64,000 nucleotides of DNA. Origin: Paenibacillus lentus. Its GTDB lineage: Bacteria; Bacillota; Bacilli; Paenibacillales; Paenibacillaceae. A program made the position numbers and the translations under genes. The stretch lies in the NCBI RefSeq assembly GCF_003931855.1, contig NZ_CP034248.1, forward strand, positions 2,604,001-2,668,000, written 5' to 3'. The notes under the pieces are model-generated. The model ran no database searches. It saw only the letters and a list, made by a program, of their open reading frames with translations, and had not been told where the DNA came from. Positions 37,070-46,469 of this stretch are shown here, one piece after another. How positions within the stretch are numbered: position 1 is the first letter of the stretch; every line of letters starts with the position of its first letter.

Positions 37070-39895
37070 GTGGAGCAACTTATTCAGTATCCTTTTCAGA
37101 ATCCAGATTTGCCGTTAGAGAAGCGGGTAAATGATCTAGTATCCCGATTTACGTTGGAAGAGAAAGTTCAATTGATGTGTCAGTATCAGGCAGAAATTCC
37201 CCGGCTTGGCGTAAAAAAATATAAGCATGGCACCGAGGGCGCTCACGGTGTGGCCTGGCTTGGCGAAGCTACTGTATTTCCGCAGAATACGGGCTTGGCC
37301 TGCACCTGGAATCCTGAGCTTATGCATGAAATTGGGCAAGTTATTGCAGATGAAGCGAGGGTGTATTACCAGCGGGATCCAGCTATGAACGGGTTAACGA
37401 TTTGGTCGCCGACGGTCGATATGGAGCGTGATCCTAGATGGGGGAGAACGGAAGAAGCTTATGGCGAAGACCCCTATCTTACTGGGCGTTTGACCACGGA
37501 GCTTATCAAGGGAATGCAGGGAGACCATCCTTTCTATTATAAGACGGTGGCTACTTTGAAGCATTTTTATGGCAACAATAATGAAATTGATCGCGGCAGC
37601 GCTTCGGTCAGCATCGATCCGCGGAATAAGCGTGAATATTATTTGAAAGCGTTTGAAGCGCCGTTTCGTGAGGGGCGGGCGGGCTCCATGATGACTGCGT
37701 ATAACGGAGTCAACGGCACACCTTGCAATCTCAATCATGAAGTCAACGGCATCGTAAAGGGCGAATGGGGCATGGACGGCTTTGTAGTCGGGGATGCCGG
37801 AGACGTGCTTGGAACAGTAATGGATCATGGCTATGTTCAATCTTATGCAGAGGCGGTTGCCGGCTCGGTGAAAGCAGGGATCGACAGCATTACCGATGAG
37901 CAGGACATTTCTTTCCAAGCGCTTCGAGATGCCTTGGAGCAGCAGCTACTGAGCGAAGCCGATCTGGATCATGCGCTGCGAAATACGTTTCGGGTACGAT
38001 TCCGTTTAGGAGAGTTCGATCCAGTAGAGCGTAATCCTTACTATAATGTACCGGAATCGAAGCTTTGTGCCCCTGAGCATTCGGCTCTATCTCTAAGAGC
38101 GGCACAGGAGTCCATTGTTCTGCTGAAGAACGAGGGTCTGCTGCCGCTTTCGAAGGAGAAGGATTCGATCGCGGTTATTGGTCCGCTTGCCAATGAGGCA
38201 TATACGGATTGGTACAGCGGTACGCCCCCATACAAAATCACGCCACTGCAGGGTGTGATCGAACAGGTAGGAACGAGCTCCGTTCATTTCTCTACGGGGA
38301 ATAACCGTGTTCGTCTTCGCTCGGCAGAGACTGGTAGCTATATATCGATTGCTCCGGACGGCGGAGAATTGAGAGCGAACGTCAGGAATGCGGAAGAAGC
38401 AGAAATTTTCGAGTGCACGGACTGGGGCTGGGACAATCTTACACTGCGCGCACTGAGCAGTGGGAAATTCGTTACTGAGCGCGATCACGAACAAGGCGGA
38501 GGTCTTGCGGCATCCGCGGAGGAGGCTCGAGGCTGGTTCGTAAAAGAGGCATTCAGCTTTGCTAAAGGCGAGAAAGATGCGCTTATCATGAGATCTTGGG
38601 AAGGCAAGCCGATTATCGAGGACGATAATCAACGCCTGACCGTGGCTGGAGAAGAACAGTCAACTTATGCTGGGTTTTATGTCGAAGTAGTGCAGAACGG
38701 ATTGGAGGAGGCTGTGATTACGGCAAAATCCGCAGATACTGCGATTGTTTTCGTAGGCAATAGCCCATTTATTAATGGAAAAGAAACGATCGATCGTCCC
38801 GACATTACGTTGCCACATTCCCAGCAGGCTTTAATTCAAGCCGTTCATGCCGCAAACTCGAATACGGTCGTAGTTATCGTGGGCAGTTATCCGTTTGCCG
38901 TCAATTGGGAGAAGGAGCATGTTCCTTCCCTAATATTTACTTCGCATGCAGGCCAGGAGCTTGGACGTGCCGTTGCGGACGTGCTGTTTGGCGATTACAA
39001 CCCGGCGGGACGGCTTAATATGACGTGGTATAAATCGGTCTCCCAGCTGCCGGACATCATGGATTATGACATCATAAAAGGCAAAAGAACCTATCAATAC
39101 TTCGAAGGTGAAGTACTGTATCCGTTCGGTCACGGATTAAGCTATAGCGAGTTTGCATATAGTGATTTGAAATTAAGCGCTTCTGCCGTATCCGCGGCCG
39201 ATACCGTTACGGTATCGGTTGATGTTCATAACGTGGGGCAGATGGATGGCGATGAAGTTGTTCAGCTTTACGTTCGGGCAGGTCAATCCCGGGTAGTACG
39301 GCCGCTTAAAACGTTAAGCGGATTCCGTCGTATTCATCTCGCGAAAGGCGAGAAAAGAGCAGTAGCCTTTGAGCTCCGCTGTGCTGATCTGGCGTTTTGG
39401 GACGTGACACGGGATCGTTATTGTGTAGAAAGCGGAACGTATGCGTTAATGATCGGACGTTCGGCGGGAGATATCGTGCTGGAGACATCGCTGGAGGTTC
39501 AGGGGGAACGCATTCCGCCACGCACGGTCGCTGTACCGGTGAGGGCGGTTAACTACGATAATTATGAGGGCGTCTTTGTGGATGAATGCTGCGAGGGCGG
39601 GGAGAGTGTCGCCTGCTTGCAAGGCGACGGCTGGATTGCATTCCATGACGTGGAATTCGGAAGCAAGGCAGAAGTCTTTGAAGCAAGGGTATCCGGGGCG
39701 ATCAAAGGTGGAGAAATTGAAATAGTTATGGATAAAGTGGACGGAAGCACTGCTGCTGCATGCCGGGTGCTGCCGACCGGAGGCACGCAAGCATGGACTA
39801 CAGTATCTGTCTCGCTTGAAGGTGTGTCTGGACGGCGGGATTTGTACTTGAAGCTTCTAGGGGAAGTACGATTAAGCTGGTTCCGTATCGTTTAA
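37070..39895 (+). CDS. GH3 beta-glycosidase with inserted beta domain and C-terminal CBM6-like module
   Basis: A 941-residue cytosolic family 3 enzyme. N-terminal barrel with KHFYGNNNEIDRGSASV, MTAYNGVNGTPCNLN and the nucleophile D242 in FVVGDAGDVLG, where most relatives have SD rather than GD. The alpha/beta sandwich domain is interrupted at about 406-510 by a beta-rich insert (VRLRSAETGSYISI, LTLRALSSGKFVTE) resembling a fascin-type beta-trefoil. A fibronectin-like domain (about 690-800) and a CBM6-like module (about 820-941) follow. GTG 37070 is favoured because GAGG lies 9 bases upstream; ATG 37055 in frame has no site. The overall type fits beta-xylosidase or arabinofuranosidase/beta-glucosidase; specificity is uncertain. 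Confidence 0.87.
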   Translation: MEQLIQYPFQNPDLPLEKRVNDLVSRFTLEEKVQLMCQYQAEIPRLGVKKYKHGTEGAHGVAWLGEATVFPQNTGLACTWNPELMHEIGQVIADEARVYYQRDPAMNGLTIWSPTVDMERDPRWGRTEEAYGEDPYLTGRLTTELIKGMQGDHPFYYKTVATLKHFYGNNNEIDRGSASVSIDPRNKREYYLKAFEAPFREGRAGSMMTAYNGVNGTPCNLNHEVNGIVKGEWGMDGFVVGDAGDVLGTVMDHGYVQSYAEAVAGSVKAGIDSITDEQDISFQALRDALEQQLLSEADLDHALRNTFRVRFRLGEFDPVERNPYYNVPESKLCAPEHSALSLRAAQESIVLLKNEGLLPLSKEKDSIAVIGPLANEAYTDWYSGTPPYKITPLQGVIEQVGTSSVHFSTGNNRVRLRSAETGSYISIAPDGGELRANVRNAEEAEIFECTDWGWDNLTLRALSSGKFVTERDHEQGGGLAASAEEARGWFVKEAFSFAKGEKDALIMRSWEGKPIIEDDNQRLTVAGEEQSTYAGFYVEVVQNGLEEAVITAKSADTAIVFVGNSPFINGKETIDRPDITLPHSQQALIQAVHAANSNTVVVIVGSYPFAVNWEKEHVPSLIFTSHAGQELGRAVADVLFGDYNPAGRLNMTWYKSVSQLPDIMDYDIIKGKRTYQYFEGEVLYPFGHGLSYSEFAYSDLKLSASAVSAADTVTVSVDVHNVGQMDGDEVVQLYVRAGQSRVVRPLKTLSGFRRIHLAKGEKRAVAFELRCADLAFWDVTRDRYCVESGTYALMIGRSAGDIVLETSLEVQGERIPPRTVAVPVRAVNYDNYEGVFVDECCEGGESVACLQGDGWIAFHDVEFGSKAEVFEARVSGAIKGGEIEIVMDKVDGSTAAACRVLPTGGTQAWTTVSVSLEGVSGRRDLYLKLLGEVRLSWFRIV

Positions 39896-40798
39896 TTAAC
39901 TGCCGATCGCTTCGAGCATTCTTTTTCGGAATTCGGAAGGCGAGCAATTCATCGCCTTCCGGAATACCCGGATGAAGTAGCTGATATTGTCGTAGCCGAC
40001 CTCCAGTGCAATGTCGGATATTTTGCGGTCAGGCTCCCTGAGTAGTTCGACGGCTTGGCGAATCCGATAAGAGTTAATGTAATCCATCGGGGTTTGCCGG
40101 GTCATGGATTTAAAGAAACGGCATAGCTGCCCTTCGCTCATGGGGATAAGCGCAGCTAATTCCGATAGACGTATTTGCTGGTCGTAGTTTTGCTGGATGT
40201 ACAGGATCACTTTTTTTAACCGCTCTATTTTGAAAGAGTCAATGCTGCTGCTTGCTGCACGGTTGCACAGTTGGCCACGGCCCGCCAGATCCGAAAGCAT
40301 GAGGTATAAATGCCCTTTGACAGAACCCTCATATCCGGGAGTTCTCGCTTCGCAGCTGCGCATCATGGTTGTTAGATGCTGCAATAAGGACTTACCGTAA
40401 TCGTGCTTCTCGGTAATATGACGGGGGAACGTGGCCCTTCTTTCTTGCAGAGGGAGAATTAAGTTCTCCTGGACAGCGTCATAATTAGCGCTGGATAGCA
40501 TATTCGTTCCAAATACAAAGGAGAAGAAAGAGCAGCCTTGGTCACCATGGGCGTGTGCGGCATGAATGTCACCTCCGTCGACAAATACGGCTTCTCCGGC
40601 ACGCACGACGAAATAGTCCGTGTCTACCTGGAACAGTGTCTCTCCCTCCAGGCAGTAGAAGAATTCGGCTTCTTCGTGCCAGTGGCAATCGACCACGTGC
40701 TCACTTGGCCCAAATTGATACCAATAGGTGCCAAATGGCAATCTTTCGTCGCCATGGATTTTACTTTCCTTCAAAGAACGACGCATTGCTTTGTCCAA
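39896..40798 (-). CDS. AraC-family regulator, divergent from GH31
   Basis: About 300 residues. N-terminal cupin (HWHEEAEFFYCLEGETLFQV, DGGDIHAAHAH) and C-terminal AraC double helix-turn-helix (LSELAALIPMSEGQLCRFFK, ISDIALEVGYDNISYFIRVF). TTG 40798 is preferred because GAGGTG lies 6 bases upstream; GTG 40807 and ATG 40786 are alternatives. Its stop codon abuts the GH3 stop with no base between. It is divergent from the GH31 gene and probably regulates it. Confidence 0.9.
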   Translation of the reverse strand: MDKAMRRSLKESKIHGDERLPFGTYWYQFGPSEHVVDCHWHEEAEFFYCLEGETLFQVDTDYFVVRAGEAVFVDGGDIHAAHAHGDQGCSFFSFVFGTNMLSSANYDAVQENLILPLQERRATFPRHITEKHDYGKSLLQHLTTMMRSCEARTPGYEGSVKGHLYLMLSDLAGRGQLCNRAASSSIDSFKIERLKKVILYIQQNYDQQIRLSELAALIPMSEGQLCRFFKSMTRQTPMDYINSYRIRQAVELLREPDRKISDIALEVGYDNISYFIRVFRKAMNCSPSEFRKRMLEAIGS

Positions 40799-40932
40799 TT
40801 CTCTCACCTCGTCAATTTTGTGTTATAAAATCATCATATTATGTTAGAGTACGTTGTTTTATATCAGTATAATGCAAGTATAGAACGTTTTTTACAAGAT
40901 TACAATGAATACAGAAAGGCGGTTCTTTAACG

Positions 40933-43257
40933 ATGAAATTTACAGATGGTAACTGGTTGATTCGTGAAGAGTTTACACTGTCTACAGCGGTTCAAGCTCA
41001 TGATTTTACGATTGCAGATCAAAAATTGACGGCCTATGCTTCAACGGCTCCAATCCATGGCCGCGCAAATACGATTAATGGTCAATTGCTGACCGTTCAG
41101 TTTCACTCCCCGTTTCCAGGTGTAATTGGCGTGAAGCTTGTACACTTTGCTGGCACCGTGGATCAGGGCCCTCATTTTGAACTAGCTGGCGGTAACGGCG
41201 ATCATGTTCAAATTCTTGAAAATGATGATTATGCCGAGCTGAAGAGCGGCAATTTGAGCGTTAGAGTTAACAAGGGGGCGCAGTGGTCTGTTGACTTCTA
41301 TCGGGGCTCTGAGCGCATTACAGGCAGCGCTTTCAAATCCATGGCACATGTTAAGGAAAATAACGGCGCGGTGTATATGCGTGAAGAGCTTGACCTCACG
41401 GTTGGCGAGTATGTATACGGGCTGGGTGAGCGTTTCACTTCGTTCACAAAAAACGGCCAAGTGGTGGATATTTGGAATAAGGATGGAGGCACAAGCTCAG
41501 AGCAAGCCTACAAGAACATTCCTTTTTATATTACAAACAAAGGGTATGGAGTATTTGTGAATGATCCGGGCGCTGTATCCTTTGAAGTTGCTTCGGAGAA
41601 GGTAAAGAAGGTCCAATTTAGTGTACCAGGCGAATCACTCGAATATTTCGTAATCGACGGACCGGAGCCGAAGGAGGTTCTGAACAAATATACGGCGCTG
41701 ACAGGCAAGCCATCTCTGCCTCCGGCATGGACATTTGGTCTGTGGCTGACGACGTCGTTTACGACGAATTATGATGAAGCGACGGTCAACTCTTTTGTAG
41801 ACGGTATGGCGGAAAGAGATTTGCCGCTGCACGTCTTCCATTTCGACTGCTTCTGGATGCGCGAATTCCACTGGACAGATTTCAAATGGGACGAGCGTAC
41901 CTTCCCGGACCCAGAAGGAATGCTGAAGCGTCTTAAAGAGAAAGGGCTTAAAATTTGTGTATGGATTAACCCATATATCGCGCAGCGCTCCGCCTTGTTT
42001 GAAGAGGGCAAGAAGCATGGCTATCTTGTGAAGAAGCCTAACGGCGACGTATGGCAATGGAATCTCTGGCAGCCGGGAATGGCGCTCGTTGACTTCACGA
42101 ATCCTGATGCTTGCGAATGGTTCGCCGGCTATCTGAGCGATCTCGTAGATATGGGCGTAGACAGCTTCAAGACGGACTTCGGTGAGCGGATTCCAACGGA
42201 TGTCGTCTACCATGACGGATCCGATCCGGTGAAAATGCACAACTACTACACTCAACTGTACAATAAGGTTGTATTTGAAGTGTTGGAAGAGAAGCTTGGC
42301 AAGAATGAAGCAGCATTGTTTGCCCGTTCGGCTACAGCAGGCGGACAGAAGTTCCCGGTTCACTGGGGCGGGGACTGCTATGCGGATTACGAGTCGATGG
42401 CAGAGAGCCTAAGAGGCGGATTGTCGCTTGGAGTTTCTGGTTTTGGCTTCTGGAGTCACGATATCGGCGGATTCGAGAATACGGCGCCTGTCGATGTATT
42501 TAAGCGCTGGCTCGCATTTGGCCTTCTGTCCAGCCACAGCCGTCTCCATGGAAGCAGCTCGTACCGGGTACCATGGGCTTATGATGAAGAGGCCGTTGAC
42601 GTAACGCGTTTCTTCACGAAGCTGAAATGCCGCCTGATGCCGTACTTATTCGACACAGCGGTTGAAGCTACGGAACTGGGCGTACCGACGATGCGGGCAA
42701 TGTTCCTGGAGTTCCCGGAAGACCCGGCAAGCGAAACGATTGATCGCCAATACATGCTTGGTGATTCCGTGCTAGTAGCGCCGGTGTTCAGCAAGGAAGG
42801 CGATGCAGTTTACTACTTGCCAGAAGGAAAGTGGACACATCTCTTGACGGGCGAAACCATCGAAGGCGGAAAATGGCGCAAAGAAAAATACGACTTCTTC
42901 AGCCTCCCGCTCTTTGTACGTCCGAACTCCATTCTGGTTATGGGAGCCAACGATACTAAACCGGACTATGATTTCGCTCAAGATGCGGATGTCAGATTGT
43001 ATCAAATCGAGGACGGTGCGCAAGTATTCCGTAAAGTTCGCGGCGTGAAAGGCGAGACCGAGCTGGAAATCGCAGTATCACGTGAAGGCTCTGCGCTCCG
43101 TATTACAGCAGAAGGCGTTGGCAAGCCGTTCAGCATTAGCCTGCATGGTTTTGGAGAAGCTGCATCGGTACAAGGCGGCGGTCAATTAAGTGCTGACGGC
43201 AGCATTGAAGTAAGTTCGTTCAGCAGCAAAACGGAAATTCAGGTTACCCTTAAATAA
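40933..43257 (+). CDS. GH31 alpha-xylosidase (YicI type)
   Basis: A 774-residue cytosolic enzyme that removes alpha-xylosyl units from non-reducing ends, as in xyloglucan oligosaccharides. Nucleophile D415 in FKTDFGERIPTDVVYHDG, acid/base D481 in HWGGDCYADYESMAES. The FHFDCFWMREFHWTDFKWD motif and the GERIPTD loop are those of YicI-type alpha-xylosidases rather than alpha-glucosidases. AAGGCGG lies 10 bases before the ATG. An N-terminal beta domain (about 1-240) precedes the barrel. Confidence 0.93.
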   Translation: MKFTDGNWLIREEFTLSTAVQAHDFTIADQKLTAYASTAPIHGRANTINGQLLTVQFHSPFPGVIGVKLVHFAGTVDQGPHFELAGGNGDHVQILENDDYAELKSGNLSVRVNKGAQWSVDFYRGSERITGSAFKSMAHVKENNGAVYMREELDLTVGEYVYGLGERFTSFTKNGQVVDIWNKDGGTSSEQAYKNIPFYITNKGYGVFVNDPGAVSFEVASEKVKKVQFSVPGESLEYFVIDGPEPKEVLNKYTALTGKPSLPPAWTFGLWLTTSFTTNYDEATVNSFVDGMAERDLPLHVFHFDCFWMREFHWTDFKWDERTFPDPEGMLKRLKEKGLKICVWINPYIAQRSALFEEGKKHGYLVKKPNGDVWQWNLWQPGMALVDFTNPDACEWFAGYLSDLVDMGVDSFKTDFGERIPTDVVYHDGSDPVKMHNYYTQLYNKVVFEVLEEKLGKNEAALFARSATAGGQKFPVHWGGDCYADYESMAESLRGGLSLGVSGFGFWSHDIGGFENTAPVDVFKRWLAFGLLSSHSRLHGSSSYRVPWAYDEEAVDVTRFFTKLKCRLMPYLFDTAVEATELGVPTMRAMFLEFPEDPASETIDRQYMLGDSVLVAPVFSKEGDAVYYLPEGKWTHLLTGETIEGGKWRKEKYDFFSLPLFVRPNSILVMGANDTKPDYDFAQDADVRLYQIEDGAQVFRKVRGVKGETELEIAVSREGSALRITAEGVGKPFSISLHGFGEAASVQGGGQLSADGSIEVSSFSSKTEIQVTLK

Positions 43258-43339
43258 GGTGAATTAAATAACAGACGGCTGTTAGAGTAACGCGAGTCGG
43301 ATTGGCTTGTTGTAGATATCAGACGCATAGACATGTGGA

Positions 43340-43380
43340 AATATCCCCTATCGGTTATAGGGGGTATTTTCCGTTTTTTT
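43340..43380 (+). terminator. Intrinsic terminator after GH31
   Basis: AATATCCCCTAT, loop CGGTT, ATAGGGGGTATT, then TTCCGTTTTTTT. Confidence 0.85.
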
Positions 43381-43569
43381 GGAGTCTTGTCTCCCTTTTA
43401 GTCATAACCTCGCTTTGTCATAATATAGAAGTAAGCTATAGCCTAGCGAGGCGGATTGTATTTATTTTAAATTGAAATGGGCATATGCCGGGAGGGGCTA
43501 GTCAAACGATGGATGCTAGAAACAGAGATGCAAAATGAAGGTTAGAAGATAAGGGGGAGGTGAGTCTTG

Positions 43570-45357
43570 ATGAGAACCAAAATTGTGCGTTTATTGAATG
43601 ATCTAAAGTTGAAGCACAAGTTATTGATGACTTATATCGTGGTCGTTATGCTTCCTGTTCTGATTATAGGGGGAGCGGTAACCGGCTATTTTAGGGCGCA
43701 GGCGATGGATCGGGCAATTGAGCAAACTACGAATGATGTGCAGAAAATTAAAAGCCAGCTTACGACAATGCTTCGTGCTCCGACAGACATTTCCAATACG
43801 ATGATGTTCGATAAAACGCTGCAAAAAATGGTTACTACGCAATATCCTAACGTGCTTGAACTGACCAAGGCCTATTTGGCATATGAGGACTTCAAGGATT
43901 ACGTCCGGCTTTACCGGGAAATTTCTGCGATACGTTTTTATTACGACAATCCGACGCTTATTAACAATATGGAGCTTATTCCATTAGAGGAAGCAACCCG
44001 TTCTACAGCGTGGTATCAGAGGGCGATGCAAACGAAAAGCATAAACTGGTTCTATATTCATGATGAAGAGGATGTCCCTGTCCGTAAATTAAGTTTGGTG
44101 CGGCAAATTCCTTTTCCGGAATATCGATCAAGCGGAGTACTTATGATCGTGATGGATCAGGAGGAGTTAAACCGGATGCTGCGGCAGGAGCAGTTTGAGA
44201 CGCTGATATTCGATGAACAGGGATATATTATTGCCGGTAAAAACCCAAAACTTGTAGGACAAAATATATATGATCTGGATTATGGCATCAATTTGCATCA
44301 ACAGGTAAACGGAGCGCACAAGATGGATGTAAATGGCGAGCCATCCTATTTGGTCATCGAGGATTTACTTCCGGAATCCAGCGTAAACGGCTTAAAGATA
44401 GTATCTGTCTTTGCAACGGACGCCATTGTAAAGGATGCCAATACCGTTAGTTTTTTGGGCCTGATTTTTGTATTGCTTGTATTGCTGATTGCACTGCTAT
44501 TTGTTTATATCGTGTCATTCCTTATGACAAACCGGTTGTTGCGTTTAAGTCGTCATTTTAACCGGCTAGCATTAGGCGATCTCGCTGTCGTTTCTTCCGT
44601 AGATGGAAATGATGAAATTGGACAATTATCACGTCAGTTTAATTATATGGTTGAGAGTATTAAATTGCTGATGAATCAGGTTGTAGAAAAGACGGAGCAG
44701 AACAACTCTCTGGAAATTGCGCAAAGGGAAATTAAGCTGAAGATGCTGGCCAGCCAAATCAATCCACATTTTCTGTTTAATGCGCTCGAGTCAATCCGGA
44801 TGAATGCCCATATGAAAGGCGAGAAGGAAATCGCTAACGTCGTTCGCCTACTGGGAAAATTGATGCGCAAAAATCTAGAGGTAGGGCGGGAGCAAATAAC
44901 TTTGAAGGAAGAGCTGGACATGGTTCGTTCGTATTTGGAAATCCAAAAGTTCCGCTACGAGGATCGATTGAACTATGAGTTGATTATCGATCGTAGGTTA
45001 GAGGGGATTTTCATGCCGCCTCTAATTATTCAGCCGCTCGTTGAAAATGCCGTTGTGCATGGAGTGGAGAATAAGGAAAGCGGAGTAAAAGTGAAACTGA
45101 TTATTCAAATCGTTGGCGAACATGCGGAAATTATGATTGAGGATGATGGAGTAGGGATGACCCCGGAACGCCTTGATGAGGTGAGAAATTCGCTCCATGG
45201 ATTGGAATCAGGGGTGGATAACCGTATTGGCTTAAGCAATGTTCAGCAAAGACTTGTAATGACCTTCGGCGAGCAGCATGGTCTAAACATCTCTAGCAAA
45301 TTCAATAAAGGCACACAGATATCTTTCACAATTCCCTTAAAAAAGGGACATATCTAA
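43570..45357 (+). CDS. YesM-type sensor histidine kinase without adjacent regulator
   Basis: A 595-residue kinase. Transmembrane segments at about 19-41 (LLMTYIVVVMLPVLIIGGAV) and about 297-322, extracellular sensor between, HAMP, then the His box QINPHFLFNALESI near residue 400, N-box IQPLVENAVVHG and G-box EDDGVGM. ATG 43570 with GGGGGAGGTGA upstream is preferred to the TTG one codon earlier. It is followed by LplB/YtcP-type transporter genes, the normal neighbours of YesM kinases, but the YesN regulator gene usually next to it is missing. Confidence 0.92.
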   Translation: MRTKIVRLLNDLKLKHKLLMTYIVVVMLPVLIIGGAVTGYFRAQAMDRAIEQTTNDVQKIKSQLTTMLRAPTDISNTMMFDKTLQKMVTTQYPNVLELTKAYLAYEDFKDYVRLYREISAIRFYYDNPTLINNMELIPLEEATRSTAWYQRAMQTKSINWFYIHDEEDVPVRKLSLVRQIPFPEYRSSGVLMIVMDQEELNRMLRQEQFETLIFDEQGYIIAGKNPKLVGQNIYDLDYGINLHQQVNGAHKMDVNGEPSYLVIEDLLPESSVNGLKIVSVFATDAIVKDANTVSFLGLIFVLLVLLIALLFVYIVSFLMTNRLLRLSRHFNRLALGDLAVVSSVDGNDEIGQLSRQFNYMVESIKLLMNQVVEKTEQNNSLEIAQREIKLKMLASQINPHFLFNALESIRMNAHMKGEKEIANVVRLLGKLMRKNLEVGREQITLKEELDMVRSYLEIQKFRYEDRLNYELIIDRRLEGIFMPPLIIQPLVENAVVHGVENKESGVKVKLIIQIVGEHAEIMIEDDGVGMTPERLDEVRNSLHGLESGVDNRIGLSNVQQRLVMTFGEQHGLNISSKFNKGTQISFTIPLKKGHI

Positions 45358-45420
45358 TTATCGCTGATGAATGTCTAATTTCTATATGGTTTTCTCTGAA
45401 ATCTGTCGGGTATTACCTAA

Positions 45421-45460
45421 CCTCCTTCTGGTTTATCTTTAATATATAGTCAGAAGGGGG
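45421..45460 (+). promoter_or_regulatory. Hairpin that sequesters the permease ribosome site
   Basis: CCTCCTTCTG (45421-45430) can pair with CAGAAGGGGG (45451-45460), 10 bp with one G-U and a 20-base loop. The right arm is the only Shine-Dalgarno sequence for the LplB-type permease, whose ATG is at 45475. Confidence 0.6.
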
Positions 45461-45474
45461 GATTGGACAGACAA

Positions 45475-46455
45475 ATGAAGACGCTCTCAGCGCAAGCCGA
45501 TACTAGAAATGTAAGCGCAACCCCTGAACCGCCGAAGCAGCGGAAGAAAGGAATATGGCGAACAGTAGTACGGCAAAGATACCTTTATATGATGTCCGTG
45601 CCATTCGTAATTTGGTTATTTGTATTTAATTATTTACCGATCTGGGGCTGGACGATGGCCTTCCAGAATTATAAACCATCCAAGTCGTTTTTTGAGCAGG
45701 AATGGGTCGGGTTAAAGCACTTTGTCGATTTATTCCAGGACGAAAGATTTTACCTCGTATTAAGGAATACGCTGGCGATGAGCGTAATGGGCTTAATTGC
45801 AGGCTTCGTTATTCCAATCGCTTTTGCGATATTTTTGAATGAATTGCGGGGGAAATATTTTAAACGAACCGTCCAGACGATATCTTATTTGCCCCACTTT
45901 GTCTCATGGGTCGTTGTCGCTGGGATTGTTACAAAGATGCTCTCTATTGACGGAGGCATTGTCAACGAGGTTTTGCTTGCACTTCATATTATAGATGAAC
46001 CTATTCAGTTTATGGCCCAAGGTAAATGGTTCTGGGGAATTGTAACCGTTTCCGATGTGTGGAAAGAGACTGGTTGGAACGCCATTATTTATTTGGCAGC
46101 CATCGCTGGAATTGACAGGGAACTGTACGAGGCTGCAAAGGTAGATGGTGCGGGTCGTTTCAGACAAATGTGGAATATTACCTTGCCGGGAATCCGGACA
46201 ACCATTTCTGTATTGCTGATTATGTCGATTGGTCATTTGATCGGTATTGGCTTCGAGAAACAGTTCCAGCTCAGCAACTCACTCGTAACGGATTATTCGG
46301 AGGTTCTCGATTTGTATGCATTGAATTATGGGATTAACATCAGTCGGTTCTCTTATGGTACGGCAATAAGCATGTTTACTTCTATAGTAAGTATCATCCT
46401 GTTGCTTACAGCGAACGGTATCATGAAGAAAACAACAAAAGAAAGCATCATGTAG
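45475..46455 (+). CDS. ABC permease, LplB type (third transporter)
   Basis: A 326-residue permease. After a charged N-terminus come about six segments starting with YMMSVPFVIWLFVFNYLPIW; WGWTMAFQNYKP is the LplB signature. The EAA loop reads YEAAKVDGAGRF, then ITLPGI. ATG 45475 is preferred; the TTG at 45463 sits one base from the G-run and is too close. It pairs with the permease 14 bases downstream. LplB/YtcP systems import complex oligosaccharides and use a shared ATPase. Confidence 0.9.
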   Translation: MKTLSAQADTRNVSATPEPPKQRKKGIWRTVVRQRYLYMMSVPFVIWLFVFNYLPIWGWTMAFQNYKPSKSFFEQEWVGLKHFVDLFQDERFYLVLRNTLAMSVMGLIAGFVIPIAFAIFLNELRGKYFKRTVQTISYLPHFVSWVVVAGIVTKMLSIDGGIVNEVLLALHIIDEPIQFMAQGKWFWGIVTVSDVWKETGWNAIIYLAAIAGIDRELYEAAKVDGAGRFRQMWNITLPGIRTTISVLLIMSIGHLIGIGFEKQFQLSNSLVTDYSEVLDLYALNYGINISRFSYGTAISMFTSIVSIILLLTANGIMKKTTKESIM

Positions 46456-46469
46456 GGGGAGGAAATAAA

